Assembly (NCBI GenBank): GCA_023213395.1
Contig: CM041465.1
Span: 175,157,741-175,221,740 of the forward strand
Direction of reading: 5' to 3'
Source: Cycas panzhihuaensis
Taxonomy: Eukaryota > Cycadophyta
Length of the DNA stretch: 64,000 nt
Part shown: positions 1-9,665 of the stretch, piece by piece
Numbering within the stretch: position 1 is the stretch's first letter
Layout of the letters: every line of letters begins with the position of its first letter
Position numbers and translations under genes: made by a program
Notes under the pieces: model-generated
Seen by the model: only the letters and a program-made list of their open reading frames with translations
Told to the model about the DNA's origin: nothing
The model's database searches: none

Positions 1-40
1 CTAATACCAATTGAAAGAACATGGACAAGCAAAACATACT

Positions 41-49
41 CTAATACCA
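41..49 (-). other. Primer-binding site of a truncated minus-strand LTR element
   Basis: On the minus strand these bases read TGGTATTAG, a near match to the plant initiator-Met PBS TGGTATCAGAGC. They lie two bases from the LTR edge at 52. The element body lies to the left, outside the window. A similar stretch recurs at 1-9, so the junction looks duplicated. Confidence 0.5.
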
Positions 50-51
50 CT

Positions 52-385
52 TGTAAGAAACTAAACGCCCATACATAGGTCCAAAATCTAACAAGACTAT
101 GAAATTAAAGACATGCAGGTGAATAATAAATGAAAGAATATGTACAAACACATAACACAATATACTTGTGGGAAATGATCACTTCCATTTTATTATGTCA
201 AACCAATACATATATATAGTACATATCACCACCTGGTTGTTCAATCACATTCTATGAGCCACTTAATCAACCAATGACTAATTACAATGAAAAAGTGTAC
301 ACACTGACCCCTTAGTGAACATTAAAGGGATAACTACATTGATTTACATCAATTAAATATTCACATGGGTTAACATTACCTAACA
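52..385 (-). mobile_element. 5' LTR of a minus-strand Copia-like element, body outside window
   Basis: Read on the plus strand the segment begins TGTAAGAAAC and ends ATTACCTAACA. On the minus strand it therefore starts TGTTAGGTAATG and ends TTACA, the canonical TG...CA termini. A Met-type PBS follows immediately at 41-49. The start resembles that of the COP5 LTR (TGTTAG..GTAATG), which suggests a Copia lineage. The partner LTR is not in view, so this rests on termini and PBS only. An old solo LTR is the alternative. Confidence 0.55.
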
Positions 386-695
386 ATGGGAATGGAGTAG
401 ACAAATACTAGTCTTTGTTTTTGGCAATAATCTTCAAAGGATAGTACGATAAGGCGAACAAAGCAATTGGTTGCCAAAAACCTGACTGTGATCTAATCAA
501 TGCTACTCCCAATATATTCTCCAATGAATAACCTTTAATGTAAGGTTATATCATCTACTTTCACATGGATTATATCATATGGATTGACTCTTGCTTTTCA
601 AACTCTTATGTCGACTTTTCAAACCTACAATAACAAGGGACAATGATCTTTACAAGATGATGCCAAAGGGCCAATTGTTTGGTTTTGATACTAGT
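386..695. other. Unassigned AT-rich spacer
   Basis: No coding potential, LTR terminus or repeat was recognised between the LTR ending at 385 and the Gypsy-family LTR starting near 696. The bases next to 696 (about 680-694, read on the minus strand as CTAGTATCAAAACC) match the GYP2 primer-binding site TTGGTATCAAAACC. This spacer may therefore be the start of a lost GYP2-family internal region. Confidence 0.4.
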
Positions 696-1087
696 TGTGG
701 CATGCCCATAAAATTTACACAAAAAATACAACAGTCCACATGCTAATACCTCAATATAGCATCATACATAAATCAAATTTCCAGTAGGAACTCATAATAC
801 TATTAGATAACAACTTTCAATAGAGTAATATCAGATTATAATAGTAAAATCATAATATCATATGAGATTGCAGCGGTAAATTGCCCTCTTCAAGGCGACA
901 GTTCCCTCCCAAATGGCACAACAATACCCTAATGGCCCTAGGCCATTATTCTATATCAAATATTAATTCTCCATAGATGATTTACAATTGAATAGTGCTT
1001 CTTATTTATAACCCTACTTTTTTCTTTCTCTAGAAACCAACTTCTTATTCTCTCTCCTAAAAATACTGACTTCACACTAATATGTTT
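696..1087 (-). mobile_element. GYP2-family LTR, minus strand, degenerate
   Basis: The reverse complement tracks the GYP2 5' LTR (54383-54885) block by block. It has a GTGAAGTC..TTTTTAGGAGAGAGAA block, a TATA-type ATAAATA box, the string AATGGCCTAGGGCCATTAG, a GCC(A/T)TGAAGAGG box, and CATATGATATTA. It is followed by the same unusual PBS (TATCAAAACC). The inner boundary at 696 is supported by TG plus the PBS. The outer boundary near 1087 is approximate because the first 50 bases of the LTR are not clearly alignable. Confidence 0.6.
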
Positions 1088-1491
1088 AGACATGTAATGT
1101 AGGAATGAGTGGATAAGGGGAGGAGACATGTCATAAATCACATGTAAAAAATACAAGAAATGACAATATGACAAATGACTCACAACTCTCCAAATCTCAT
1201 TAGAAAATATAATAGAGTACACAATATATATAGATTACATATGTACTATAAATAGGAATTAGTTTTAACCATATCATAATGGTTAATTAACTACTCCCTC
1301 AAAACATGGTAGGCTATCAACTACCACATTTAATAGTTCAACCATCTTTGACTCCTACTAACCAACACAATAATGACTTTGACTAAGAATATTCTCTCAC
1401 TTAGAATACTCCATGTGAGGAAATATTCTAATTACATGAAATGAAATGAACTTAAATGAACATCAAATAGGAATGTACATTATTTCTGACA
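1088..1491 (-). mobile_element. Probable 3' LTR of a degraded minus-strand Copia element
   Basis: The right edge reads TTTCTGACA followed by CCCTCCCATAATG. On the minus strand this is a polypurine tract (GGGAGGG) leading into TGTCAGAAAT, the usual order at the 3' LTR of a Copia element. The remnant pol frame lies just to the right (1503-1812). The left end could not be fixed and may run into the LTR ending near 1087. Confidence 0.45.
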
Positions 1492-1502
1492 CCCTCCCAT
1501 AA
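1492..1502 (-). other. Polypurine tract (minus strand)
   Basis: The minus-strand purine run ATGGGAGGG directly abuts the LTR start TGTCAG. The same architecture recurs at 21903-21915 in a second old Copia remnant, including a shared AACATTATGG..GG(A/G)G context. Confidence 0.5.
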
Positions 1503-1812
1503 TGTTAAGTTCATTTTCTGTCATAAACATCAGTGTCCTAAGTCTCTCAAACTTCTCACAACTCAAAGTCTAGGTGAAAATATGACAACTTGAGGGACAA
1601 TACATCAACCTAACTATGCTAGGCTCCATTTGTTTTTGAACAAAATGATGGTCTTCTTCCACAAGCTCGAACCTGTCATGGAAACCCACCTTGATTGTCG
1701 AAGAACAACTGAACAAGTCACATATGGTTAAGAAGTCTGTTAAGCCCAAAATGGCTTCTAGGATGCTGTAATTGTTGCTTTGTATACTGCCTTGGTGGAA
1801 GAAGCTATCCAC
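1503..1812 (-). pseudogene. Degenerate Copia RNaseH C-terminus
   Basis: The minus-strand translation contains a decayed form of the Copia RNaseH tail. I read FHDRFELVEEDHHFVQKQ, then RLMYCPSS, HIFT, a stop, then SCEKFERLRT and NELNIMG, directly before the polypurine tract. The family pattern is FH.RTKHIE.HHHFIRE, L.Y.PT..Q.AD.FTK, and ..KF..LR. The order of motifs and the position next to a PPT support the call. Many residues are lost and a stop interrupts the frame. Upstream RT is not recognisable, and a tandem array begins directly next to this segment. Confidence 0.45.
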
Positions 1813-1820
1813 ATCAAGAG

Positions 1821-2185
1821 ATCAACCAGAATTAGGTACCGATGCACATCTTGTTGTTGAGTTGGCATTAATTGCTACAAGAAGTCAACCAAAATTAAGG
1901 GTCAATGTACATCTTATTGTCGACTAAGATCAACCAAAACTAAGTGTCATCCGCATCCTATTGTTGATTAGGCTCAATCAGAACTAAATGACAAATATAC
2001 GCATCCTGTTGTTGATTCGGCCTTCACTATTGCGAGAGATCAACTGGGACTAAGTGTTCAATGCACATCCTGTTGTTGATTAGGATCAACCAAAATTAAG
2101 TGGCACATATGCACATCCTGTCGTTGATTAGGCTTAACCAGAATTAAGTGTCATCCACATCCTATTGTTGATAATGCCTTTGCAA
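1821..2185. repeat. Degenerate tandem repeat, about seven 45-65 bp units
   Basis: Seven imperfect head-to-tail units can be read. Each opens with a variant of TCAACCA(A/G)AATTAAGTG and closes with CACATCCTGTTGTTGATTAG. Units alternate between about 45 and 65 bp because two carry an extra insert with CATTAATTGC or CTTCACTATTGCGAGA. The array directly adjoins the Copia RNaseH remnant. It could be a minisatellite expanded from inside a retroelement. Confidence 0.75.
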
Positions 2186-3074
2186 TTGCCTATACAAAGC
2201 TCCAAAGAGGATTTTATCATCCTCATGCAGTACATACAAGTTGTGATCATCAGTGCATGAACATCACGCTCATTGTCTTGCTTCTCCAACTGTCATAATC
2301 CTGGCATACAATATTGTGCTTGATTCTATGCACAATTGTATTTGCCAAGTCATTGTTGCTTCAAAGAATTGTTAGGTGTTTTCATTAACACCACAACACT
2401 GCAACTATCATAACCATAACACATTATGTTGTAGCAAGAACCTACCCAACTCATAAATGAAAGAGGTTGAAGTAGACATCCTGTTACAAAGGTATGATGA
2501 GTCTCATGCAGGTTGATAAGAGTGATGTACTCCACAATTTAGCAACACAAGTCACTTGTCTCCTTTAGTTTCTACAGATGAAGAGAGATAGAGGATAGAT
2601 ATTTTACAGGAGAAAAGCAAGTATCAAGACTCTATCAAATTCTTAAGAGTCTTCTTGCATCATATACAAACATATTTCCATCAGAACGAGTAATTAACTC
2701 ATCAATCACTAGCAAATTAATGAATGCCAATGTTCCAGGTTCTTGTTTTGTCATGCCATGCCTTGTCGTGTTGTGCCACTTCTGAAATGCCAATAATTGG
2801 GTTTGATTAGGCTTCCTGTCTTCTCCTTTAACAACTCCCATAGGTCTTCGTAAGACTGGAAAATGTTACATCACATAGAACTTACATCTTGCCTTAGTGA
2901 ATCTGGCAAACTACAGCCAACAATTCACAACCATTCTATGAAGTCTGTAATTAAGAAGAATAAGGAGAAGCATCTCAAGCCACCGTAAGTGTAAGTGTCA
3001 GACATCACTCAGTGACTGTACGGTGGATTATATTTAAAGAGTATAAATAAAAGGTTCAAAAAACCTTTTATATA
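2186..3074. other. Unassigned stretch between two tandem arrays
   Basis: The longest open frames (about 60-70 codons, minus strand, 2350-2535 and 2635-2841) match no family I recognise. A faint minus-strand ALYRQL near 2200 recalls the Copia RT C-terminus. This is too weak to call. Confidence 0.3.
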
Positions 3075-4000
3075 CACCATTAGAAGAGGATGAAGTACAT
3101 TAGAAAATCCACTTAAAGTGCTCTTAAAAAAAGAGGACAAAGTGCATTAAAACTCCCCTTTAAAAATACTCTCAAAGTACATTGAAAATTCCTCTTAAAA
3201 TAGAGTCAAAGTATATACTCTAAAGAGGATAAAGTATATGAAAAACAATCCTTTGAAGTACTTCTTAATTGAAGCCAAGAAATACCCTTAAAAGAAGATG
3301 ATCTCCTTAAGGTATCATGCCCAATAAAGAAATATTCTTAAAGAGGATTAAAAACTTAGTAGGAATCCTCGTAAAATATTCCTTTTGATGATGAAAAAAG
3401 TGCTCTTTAAAAGAGAATAAATTATGTAAAAATAATCCTCTTGAAGTGCCCTTTATGCTGCCAAGAATGTACTTTTAAAAGAGGACATAGCATATGAAAG
3501 AATCATCTTAAAGTACTTTACATGTCGCCAAAAGAACCCTTTTATGTCGCTAAAAATGTATCTTAAGGAAGAGGACAAAATATATTAAAAATCCTCTTAA
3601 GGTACTATATTATGCCGCCAAATAATACTTCAGAAAGAAGATAGCCTATGTTAAAATCTTCTTAAAGTATTCTTCAAATGAAGCCTTCAAAAAATGCCCT
3701 TTAAAAGAGGGAAATCCTCTTAAAATAACCCTTTTTAAATGTCGCCAAAGGTACCCTTTAAAAGAGGAGAAATGGTCCTCTTGAGATACCTATTATGTCG
3801 TCCAAAAGATACTTTTAAAAGAAGATAACTGTTAATAAACTCCTCTTAAAACATTCTTCTATGCTACCAAAATTATATTTTAAAAGAGGATAAATTATAT
3901 AAAAAATCCTCTTAAGTATCTTTTAAATGAAATAAAAAAGAAATACATTTAATGAGGATTAATATAATATCAATAACAAATTAATCCTCTTAATATATGA
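3075..4000. repeat. Degenerate tandem array of hairpin-forming units
   Basis: About 14 diverged units with spacings of roughly 45-85 bp. Each has an AAAAGAGGAYAAA box followed about 15-25 bases later by its near-complement TCCTCTTAAAGTA. Many then carry TTATGTCGCCAAAA before the next box. Clear boxes lie near 3131, 3212, 3342, 3478, 3562, 3705, 3762 and 3882. Because AAGAGGA and TCCTCTT are complementary, each unit could fold into a short stem. No coding sequence is present. Confidence 0.7.
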
Positions 4001-5084
4001 CTTCAATAAAAGAATACACTTCTTGAATTATGACCCCGATTGATAAAAGAACCACCATTAAAAGATAAGTTTAAAGTTCTTTTATAAAACAAAAGTTATT
4101 TAAAAGAACTTATGAAAATAACTTTTTATCAAAATAAGCATATTCTTGTGAATATGCTAATGTGCATAATGTAATGTTTTAAAACATTACAAATTCAAAA
4201 ATCATGAGGAGCGGATCGAATTTCTCTGATGAATAAAGAATCAACGGCGGCGATAGGTTTTCTTGCAACTGAGGTCGAATGACATCCGTAACCAAGGGTA
4301 GCTATACTAACTCGCAATCAGAGTCAACAGAAGAATGACGAATGGAGCAACTACTTCGAACGGCGGTGAAATGGCTCTACATCGAATGGCGTCGTCGACA
4401 TGCAGTTATCCAATGTGGCGATGTAGAGTGCTGCTATCAATGAGTAAAAAAAAAAGGACAGATAGAAAGCTTTCCATAATGGCGGCCGTCCCAAAAGAGG
4501 CATCTACGGGAGCTTTGAATGATGGCAAAGACCCAAAGGTCAGTTGGTGGCTCTGCAAATAGAGCAAGCAGTAGCGGTTGACCAAGTGTCACCTCAACAA
4601 ACGAAGGACGAGCAAGAAGTAGTGGTCACAACAAGGGCAAACAAGAGAAGCAACTCTTAGTCAACAGAACCGAGAGAGCAGTGATAGCTCTACATAATGG
4701 ACAACTCCTTCTAGTAGTGGTGTCTGAGAATGAATGTAGCTGTGTAGTGCTACATCATTTCTATTATATGTGGCAATCTTCCATTAATGGGTGATAGTCA
4801 CACACAAACCCACAAATATTACATTCACAACTAAATAGGTTAAATCTTCAGCGTATACTCAGTTGAATAGGTGCAATGAGCAATTCTATTCACAAAGTAT
4901 CCACTCAAGCACTAATGTAAAGGAAGGAAATCTCTTATTAAGAGAGAATCTATAACACATTGAAGTTGTAACTCAAACTCTCCATGACAATTTTATTCAC
5001 AACCATAGAATTCTGATAATGGACAACAACTTTGTAGCGTTCAATCAAGCATGTTCCTTCCATCTCTGTGTAATTTGTTAACAG
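4001..5084. other. Unassigned region, CpG-richer between about 4200 and 4720
   Basis: This stretch keeps more CpG and GC (for example GAACGGCGG near 4360 and GGCGGCCG near 4480) than its AT-rich surroundings. A 75-codon frame at 4335-4562 is open but low-complexity and unrecognised. It may be the leader of the Copia stump that follows, but no LTR was found on its left side. Confidence 0.3.
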
Positions 5085-5283
5085 ATTCAGCTCCACTTGA
5101 TCCCGGCACTTCTTCTGTTGATCAACCATTATGGCCAGAGGATATTGAGGTTTGAGTTACATCTATCAAAAAGCTACCTAAATGGCATACACAGACGGTG
5201 AAGGACAACCAAGTCATAGAAGGAAAACGTCCATCCAAGATGTGGCGACAAACAAATTGTGCACTTATGGCTGAAGTGCTTTG
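5085..5283 (+). pseudogene. Copia polyprotein fragment (INT-RT linker)
   Basis: The plus-strand translation reads APLDPGTSS, then EDIEV, a stop, TSIKKLPKWHTQTVKDNQ, then IEGKRPSK and ALMAEVLCV. This is the spacer between integrase and RT in the related Copia elements. COP1 carries APLDPSTS/EDIEVQVTSIKKLPKW at 8971-9294 and COP2 carries APKKLPKWYTQTV at 29830-29890. The frame then passes within a few bases into LTR sequence, so RT and RNaseH are missing. One internal stop is visible. Confidence 0.75.
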
Positions 5284-5817
5284 TGTTTACATATTAAGTA
5301 ATGTACTTTATATTATTTCATTATTGTACTTTATGTTAGTGTGACTTATCACATAAGGGATAAAGTGCACACCCACATTCTTTTTAATGACATAACATTG
5401 TAATTGGAGGGTCAATGTACCCCTCATACATCCTTGCTCACAAGAGAGTCCAAGGGACACTTGTCCTTCATGCATATGGCATATTTTGAACGTTTGACAT
5501 TCGTCAAACACGCAATCTCTCAGAGTCTCTCCTCATAATCTATATATTGAGACCAATTCTCCTGTATGTAGATATGAGAGTGTGTGTATTGTTATGTTGC
5601 TAGTTTTCTAATTAAGTATTCGTTCTTATTTAGAGATTGGATCAATTCCTTCTCCTCCATATTGGTGTCCTTATGCTTGTGTTCTTCATGATCATGCATG
5701 CTTATAGTATTCTTCTCCATGCTAGCTCTTAATAGATGCTAATCATCCTTATTCACATAGCACTTTCTCCTCCCTTTTAGATTCTTAAGGCCTTTGGCTT
5801 AATGCCCATTCTCAACA
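5284..5817 (+). mobile_element. 3' LTR of the truncated plus-strand Copia (COPfr)
   Basis: It aligns over its length to the COP1 LTR read in the same sense. Shared strings include TTTACATRTTAAG, GTGACTTATCAC, ACACCCAC, GACATAACATTGTAA, TATATATTGAGACC and the end CCTTTGGC...CTCAACA. The 3' end at 5817 is canonical. The 5' edge is not: the first ~12 bases (TGTTAAACCTTA in COP1) are missing and the internal domain joins directly at TGTTTAC. Confidence 0.8.
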
Positions 5818-6795
5818 AATTCATGATGCATTAGTGATGGAGAACAAGAACAAGTTATTCCCAGATCTACATATGGTTGGAAAACACATTAAATACTATG
5901 GACAATCAATTTAAATGACTTTCTTTCATATAGAGAACTATCTCAGATGTAGGAAAATAAAAGAAATGGTGTATGTATAATTCAAAGATAGCGTATTATT
6001 GTTGAATGCATAAAGTTTCTTAAATGCAATATTGTTTCTTGAGATTATGCTTATTAGAGTTATAAATAAAAGAACTATTGGAGGAGAAAATAACAAGTAT
6101 CATTACTAAATAGTGCTTGCATTTAATGCATTATTAGAATGCAAGTAGTTAAATGTTTATGTTGCTAGAAATTCCTTATGATATATTACTTTAAGAAATT
6201 ATATGGTTTTATTGTAATAAATGATAGATGATTGCAATGATGTGTTTAGGTAAACATGCACTTTACCTTGATATAATGAAAGCACTTTCTTGGATGTTAA
6301 ACATGGGTGAACACATGAATGAAATACTGAAGAGAAAATTAAAAACCCCAAGCTGAATTGAACCTTAAAACAGACTTGTAAGACCCTATCTACTCCATGT
6401 GATTTTTCGGGAGTACCCTTTTGGATGTTGTGCCCCTTAGCATGTGTTGCTTCAAGAAGACCCACTCGGTAATTAAGTGATCTTGAAAGAATGTGGTGAA
6501 CCTTCTTACACGTGTTGCTTGAAAGGTAATAAATGAGTGGTTCATGAGCACAGGGTGCTTATGTTCTCTTTCCCATACAAGATGGAGAAAGGGCATAACA
6601 TTAGACATTGTTATGTCTAAAGGAGTCTTAAACAATGATAACAAGAATTTATGAATGTAGGGATACTTCTGACCTCCCTTCTATATAGGATCGAGGAGAA
6701 GTATAACTATAATCATAATGAATTAAATCCAAGAACATGGAATGGAATGAGAATGTTCATTTATGTGAATTAATCAAGAGAGAGGGTGCAGTAAC
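5818..6795 (+). mobile_element. LRD 5' LTR, left part (interrupted by COP1)
   Basis: This is a direct repeat of 20236-21250. Shared strings include GATAGCGTATTATTGTTGAA, CATTTAATGCATT, TTAGCATGTGTTGCTTCAAG and GAGCACAGGGTGCT. It stops exactly at the COP1 target duplication gtaac (6791-6795) and resumes at 14196. Its left end touches the COPfr LTR at 5817, so the first bases of this LTR are missing or displaced. Relative to the right copy it lacks a duplication of about 58 bp around 20862-20920. No protein family is recognised in it. Confidence 0.7.
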
Positions 6796-7347
6796 TGTTG
6801 AGAAGGCCAAAGGATTAGAATGCCTAAGATCTATAAAACCAAGATCATGAAGATAGTTCACTCTAGTTCTAGATAGCAAAAGAGCAAAACTAAAAGATAA
6901 GCAAGACCAAGATCAAAGGAGCAAGATGATACCAAAGTGTGAGGGGAAGGAATTAGTCTTACTCCAAAGAATACTAATTGATTAGCAAACTGGTAGCATA
7001 ACATTACACTCCAACTCTACATGTGAGATATGAGGAGAGGTCTCAATATATAGAGTAATTGAGATTACCTAACACCGTTGGATGTTTGACAAGTGGCAAA
7101 CATCCAAGGTACATGCAACGCATGGCTTACATGTCATGCATGAAGGACATGTTCGTTTAGGCTCTCAAGTGAGCAAAGATGCATGAGGGTCCATTTGACC
7201 CTTTAGTTACAATGTTATGTCACTAGGAGGAAAGTGGGTGTGCAATTTATCACTTAAGTGATAAGTCACCCCATGAAGTACAAAATAATGAATGAAAGAA
7301 TAAAGTGAATAAAGTACATACTTAACATGTAAACATAAGGTTTAACG
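6796..7347 (-). repeat. COP1 3' LTR
   Basis: The plus-strand termini are TGTTGAGAAGG and GGTTTAACG. The partner ends AACA, so the terminal base has mutated. A minus-strand TATA-like box lies around 7050 (CTCTATATATTGAG). It carries a 20-bp insertion near 6900-6925 relative to the other copy. Confidence 0.92.
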
Positions 7348-7356
7348 CCCCCCCTT
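7348..7356 (-). other. COP1 polypurine tract
   Basis: The plus strand reads CCCCCCCTT, so the minus strand has AAGGGGGGG directly before the LTR. This is the expected plus-strand primer site. Confidence 0.85.
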
Positions 7357-7374
7357 ACTGTTTACAATGTTAAG

Positions 7375-8121
7375 TCAGATGCTAAGACCATCTCTAAATT
7401 TTACAAATTTTTCTCTACCAAGAGGCTTAGTAAAGATATCTATTGCCTGCTCCTCTGTAGGTCTGTATTGGAGCTTGATCTCACCATTCTGCACATGTTC
7501 TCTGATGAAGTGATGATGAACCTCGATGTGTTTGGTCCGTGCATGAAAGACTGGATTCTTGGCCAACTTGAGTACACTCTGATTGTCATAATATATCCTA
7601 GTGGAGTGATTCTGCTCAAGTCCAAGCTCCCCAAGAATCCGTCGAAGCCAGATAGCCTCACAAGTTGCGCTGACAGCAGCTTTGTACTCTGTTTCAGTGG
7701 AGGACAACATAACATTGGGTTTCTTCTTGCAACTCCACGAAACAACTTCTGAACCAAGGGTAAAGCAGTAACCCGAGGTGGATCTCCAGCTATCCTGACA
7801 ACCTGCCCAATCAGAATCTGAGAACCCTTCCAAGATGAAGTCCTCATTATGTGCATACTGAAGGCCATGCTGCAATGTTCCTTTGATGCATTTGAGTATG
7901 CATTTTGCTGCATTCCAATGTTTCTAATTGGGTTGAGACATGTATCTAGAACAAATCCCAGCTACAAATGAAATATTTGGTCAAGTGTTGGTGAGATAAG
8001 TGAGGCTACCAATCAACTGTCAATAAAGAGTGGGATCTGCAGGTTCAACTTCCTCATTAAGAGTAAGCTTTGTTCCATTCTCCATAGGCGTTGGTGCTAG
8101 TTTGCAGTCATGCATCCTGAA
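7375..8121 (-). pseudogene. COP1 RT C-terminus and RNaseH
   Basis: RNaseH lies at about 7375-7875. I see EGFSDSDWAGCQDSWRSTSG, SSTETEYKAAVSATCEAIWL, YYDNQSVLKLAKNPVFHART, then KHIEVHHHFIREHVQNGEI and DIFTKPLGREKF, the full Copia RNaseH signature with D-E-D residues. Upstream, from 7876 to 8121, the RT tail is broken by several stops (for example between TLY and QLIGSLTYL) but keeps KLAPTPMENGTKL. The frame ends close to the PPT as expected. RNaseH itself reads without stops, so it is the best preserved part of this element. Confidence 0.88.
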
Positions 8122-8930
8122 CTATTGCAAAATGTCCCAAGAATATTTTGCTTGGGATATGAAGATAGATCCAAGTTGTTGCCATACCTCAAAGCCTAGA
8201 AAATAATGTAGAAGTCCAAGATCTGTAATCTCGAAAGTTCTCTTCAAATCATCCTGGAGAATGTGTATCATCTTAGTGTCATTACCAGTGATCACTAAGT
8301 CATCAACATACAAGACAATAAAGATAGCATGGTCTTTCTCAACTTTGATGTACAAGTTAGAGTCGGATGTGGATCGATGAAAACCATGTCTCAAAAAATA
8401 GTCATCGATTTTAGAGTACCATGCCCTAGGAGCTTGTTTCAAGCCATACAAAGCCTTTTTTAGGTGACAAACCAAGTGCTCCTTGCCTTGTACTTTGTAA
8501 TCAGGAGGTTGTTCCAAATATACTTCCTCCTAAAGATCGCCATTGAGAAAGATGCTTTTCACGTCCATCTCATATGTTGGCCATTTGCATTGAGCAGCTA
8601 AGGCCAAGATGAGTCTGATGGTGTTCATATTGGCAACAGGTGCAAAAGTCTCCTCATAGTTAATGCCTTCTTTTTGTTTGAATCTCTTTCTAACAAGTCG
8701 CGCCTTTTAGCGCTTGAGTGTACCATTAGAATGGAATTTGGTCTTGTAGACCCATTTGCAACTGATTGCCTGTTTATGCTTAGGCAATTCTACCAAATCC
8801 CATGTCCCATTCTTTTCAATAGAATGGATTTCTTCATCCACAGTAGTTTTCCAATTGTCATTTTAAAATGCCTCCTCAAAGGTGGAGGGCTCATCAACAC
8901 AAAGTACATCAGCCATGAGTGCATAATTGG
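8122..8930 (-). pseudogene. COP1 reverse transcriptase
   Basis: This is the Copia RT (RVT_2 type). In sense order: [93 protein letters not shown] and FEITDLGLLHYFLG. The YVDD catalytic motif is intact. Stops occur after LKR, after FLNGDL and after WDILQ. The longest uninterrupted part is 131 codons (8122-8517). The start adjoins the linker CVDEPSTFEEA. Confidence 0.9.
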
Positions 8931-8970
8931 TTTGCTGCCTATATTTTGATGGACGTTTTCCTTCAATAAT

Positions 8971-9294
8971 CTAGCCGTCTTGAATAGTTTTTGTAAACCA
9001 TTTTGGCAATTTTTTAATTGATGTAACTTGAACCTCAATGTCTTCTGCTTTGAGTGATGGATCAAAACAAGATGTGCTAGGATCAAGTGGAGTAGTATCT
9101 GATGATGTAGACGGTCTAGCTGGTGCAGGTGATGTACATGATGTGGACGGTTGAGAGGGAATGAAACACTCAACAATCCTTTTACCTTTATTAAGAGGAG
9201 GTTGGAAGGATGCAGATTTCAACTCCTTATGCTCTTCTTCAGCAAAGATTACATCTCTTGAGAGATGCATTTTCTTCTCAATAGGATCATACAA
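8971..9294 (-). pseudogene. COP1 integrase C-terminus and INT-RT linker
   Basis: The frame begins in the integrase tail (YDPIEKKMHLSRDVIFAEE), the block that follows GYA..SKAYKL in Copia integrases. It runs through a Ser/Thr/Pro-rich linker to TSIKKLPKWFTKTIQDG and a stop. Homologous linkers occur at 5085-5283 and 29680-29900. Confidence 0.8.
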
Positions 9295-9665
9295 CTTGTA
9301 AGCTTTACTATGAGTGGCATAACCTACAAAGATGCATTCTAGACTATGTTTGTCTAACTTAGATCTTTGCTAATGGGGGATGTGCATATATGCAGTGCAC
9401 CCAAATGTCCTTAAATGACTGACAATAGACTTTTTACCAGACCAATCTTCTTCCGGTGATATGTCGGTGACTACTGAAGTAGGACTCCGATTTTCCACAT
9501 AAGCAACTGTGTGGAATGCTTCTGCCCAATATGCTCATGTGAGTCCTTTTGCATGCATCATAACTTTGGCCTTGTTTGCCAAAGTTCTATTTATATGTTC
9601 AGAGACTCCATTCTGTTGAGGAGTATGAGGAATAGTGAACTGTCTCTTAATGCCATTATCCATGC
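9295..9665 (-). pseudogene. COP1 integrase remnant with deleted catalytic core
   Basis: The sense sequence keeps the third catalytic region (GIKRQFTIPHTPQQNGVSE, then RTLANKA), the WA.AFHT block and TFGCTAYMHIP. Upstream, the PR/pre-INT frame ends DLCGPMPTTSFGGA and jumps directly into NGIKRQF. The segment that should lie between them holds the first two catalytic Asp residues (F.DDFSRK and RSDNGGE). About 70-80 codons are therefore missing around 9655-9665. Confidence 0.82.

Noticed and set aside
3075-4000. CRISPR-like array
   Set aside because: Units are too diverged and uneven, there are no unique spacers of constant length, and the context is a plant nuclear genome.
4335-4562. 75-codon plus-strand frame
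   Set aside because: Low-complexity, no motif, no promoter or splice context. Composition alone explains it.
6390-6644. Minus-strand frame (84 codons) with a similar frame at 20876-21109
   Set aside because: Lies in the paired LRD LTRs, so similarity is explained by the DNA repeat. No protein family is recognised and there is no sign of selection on codons.
7468-7752. 94-codon plus-strand frame
   Set aside because: Antisense shadow of the COP1 RNaseH frame, which carries the family motifs on the minus strand.
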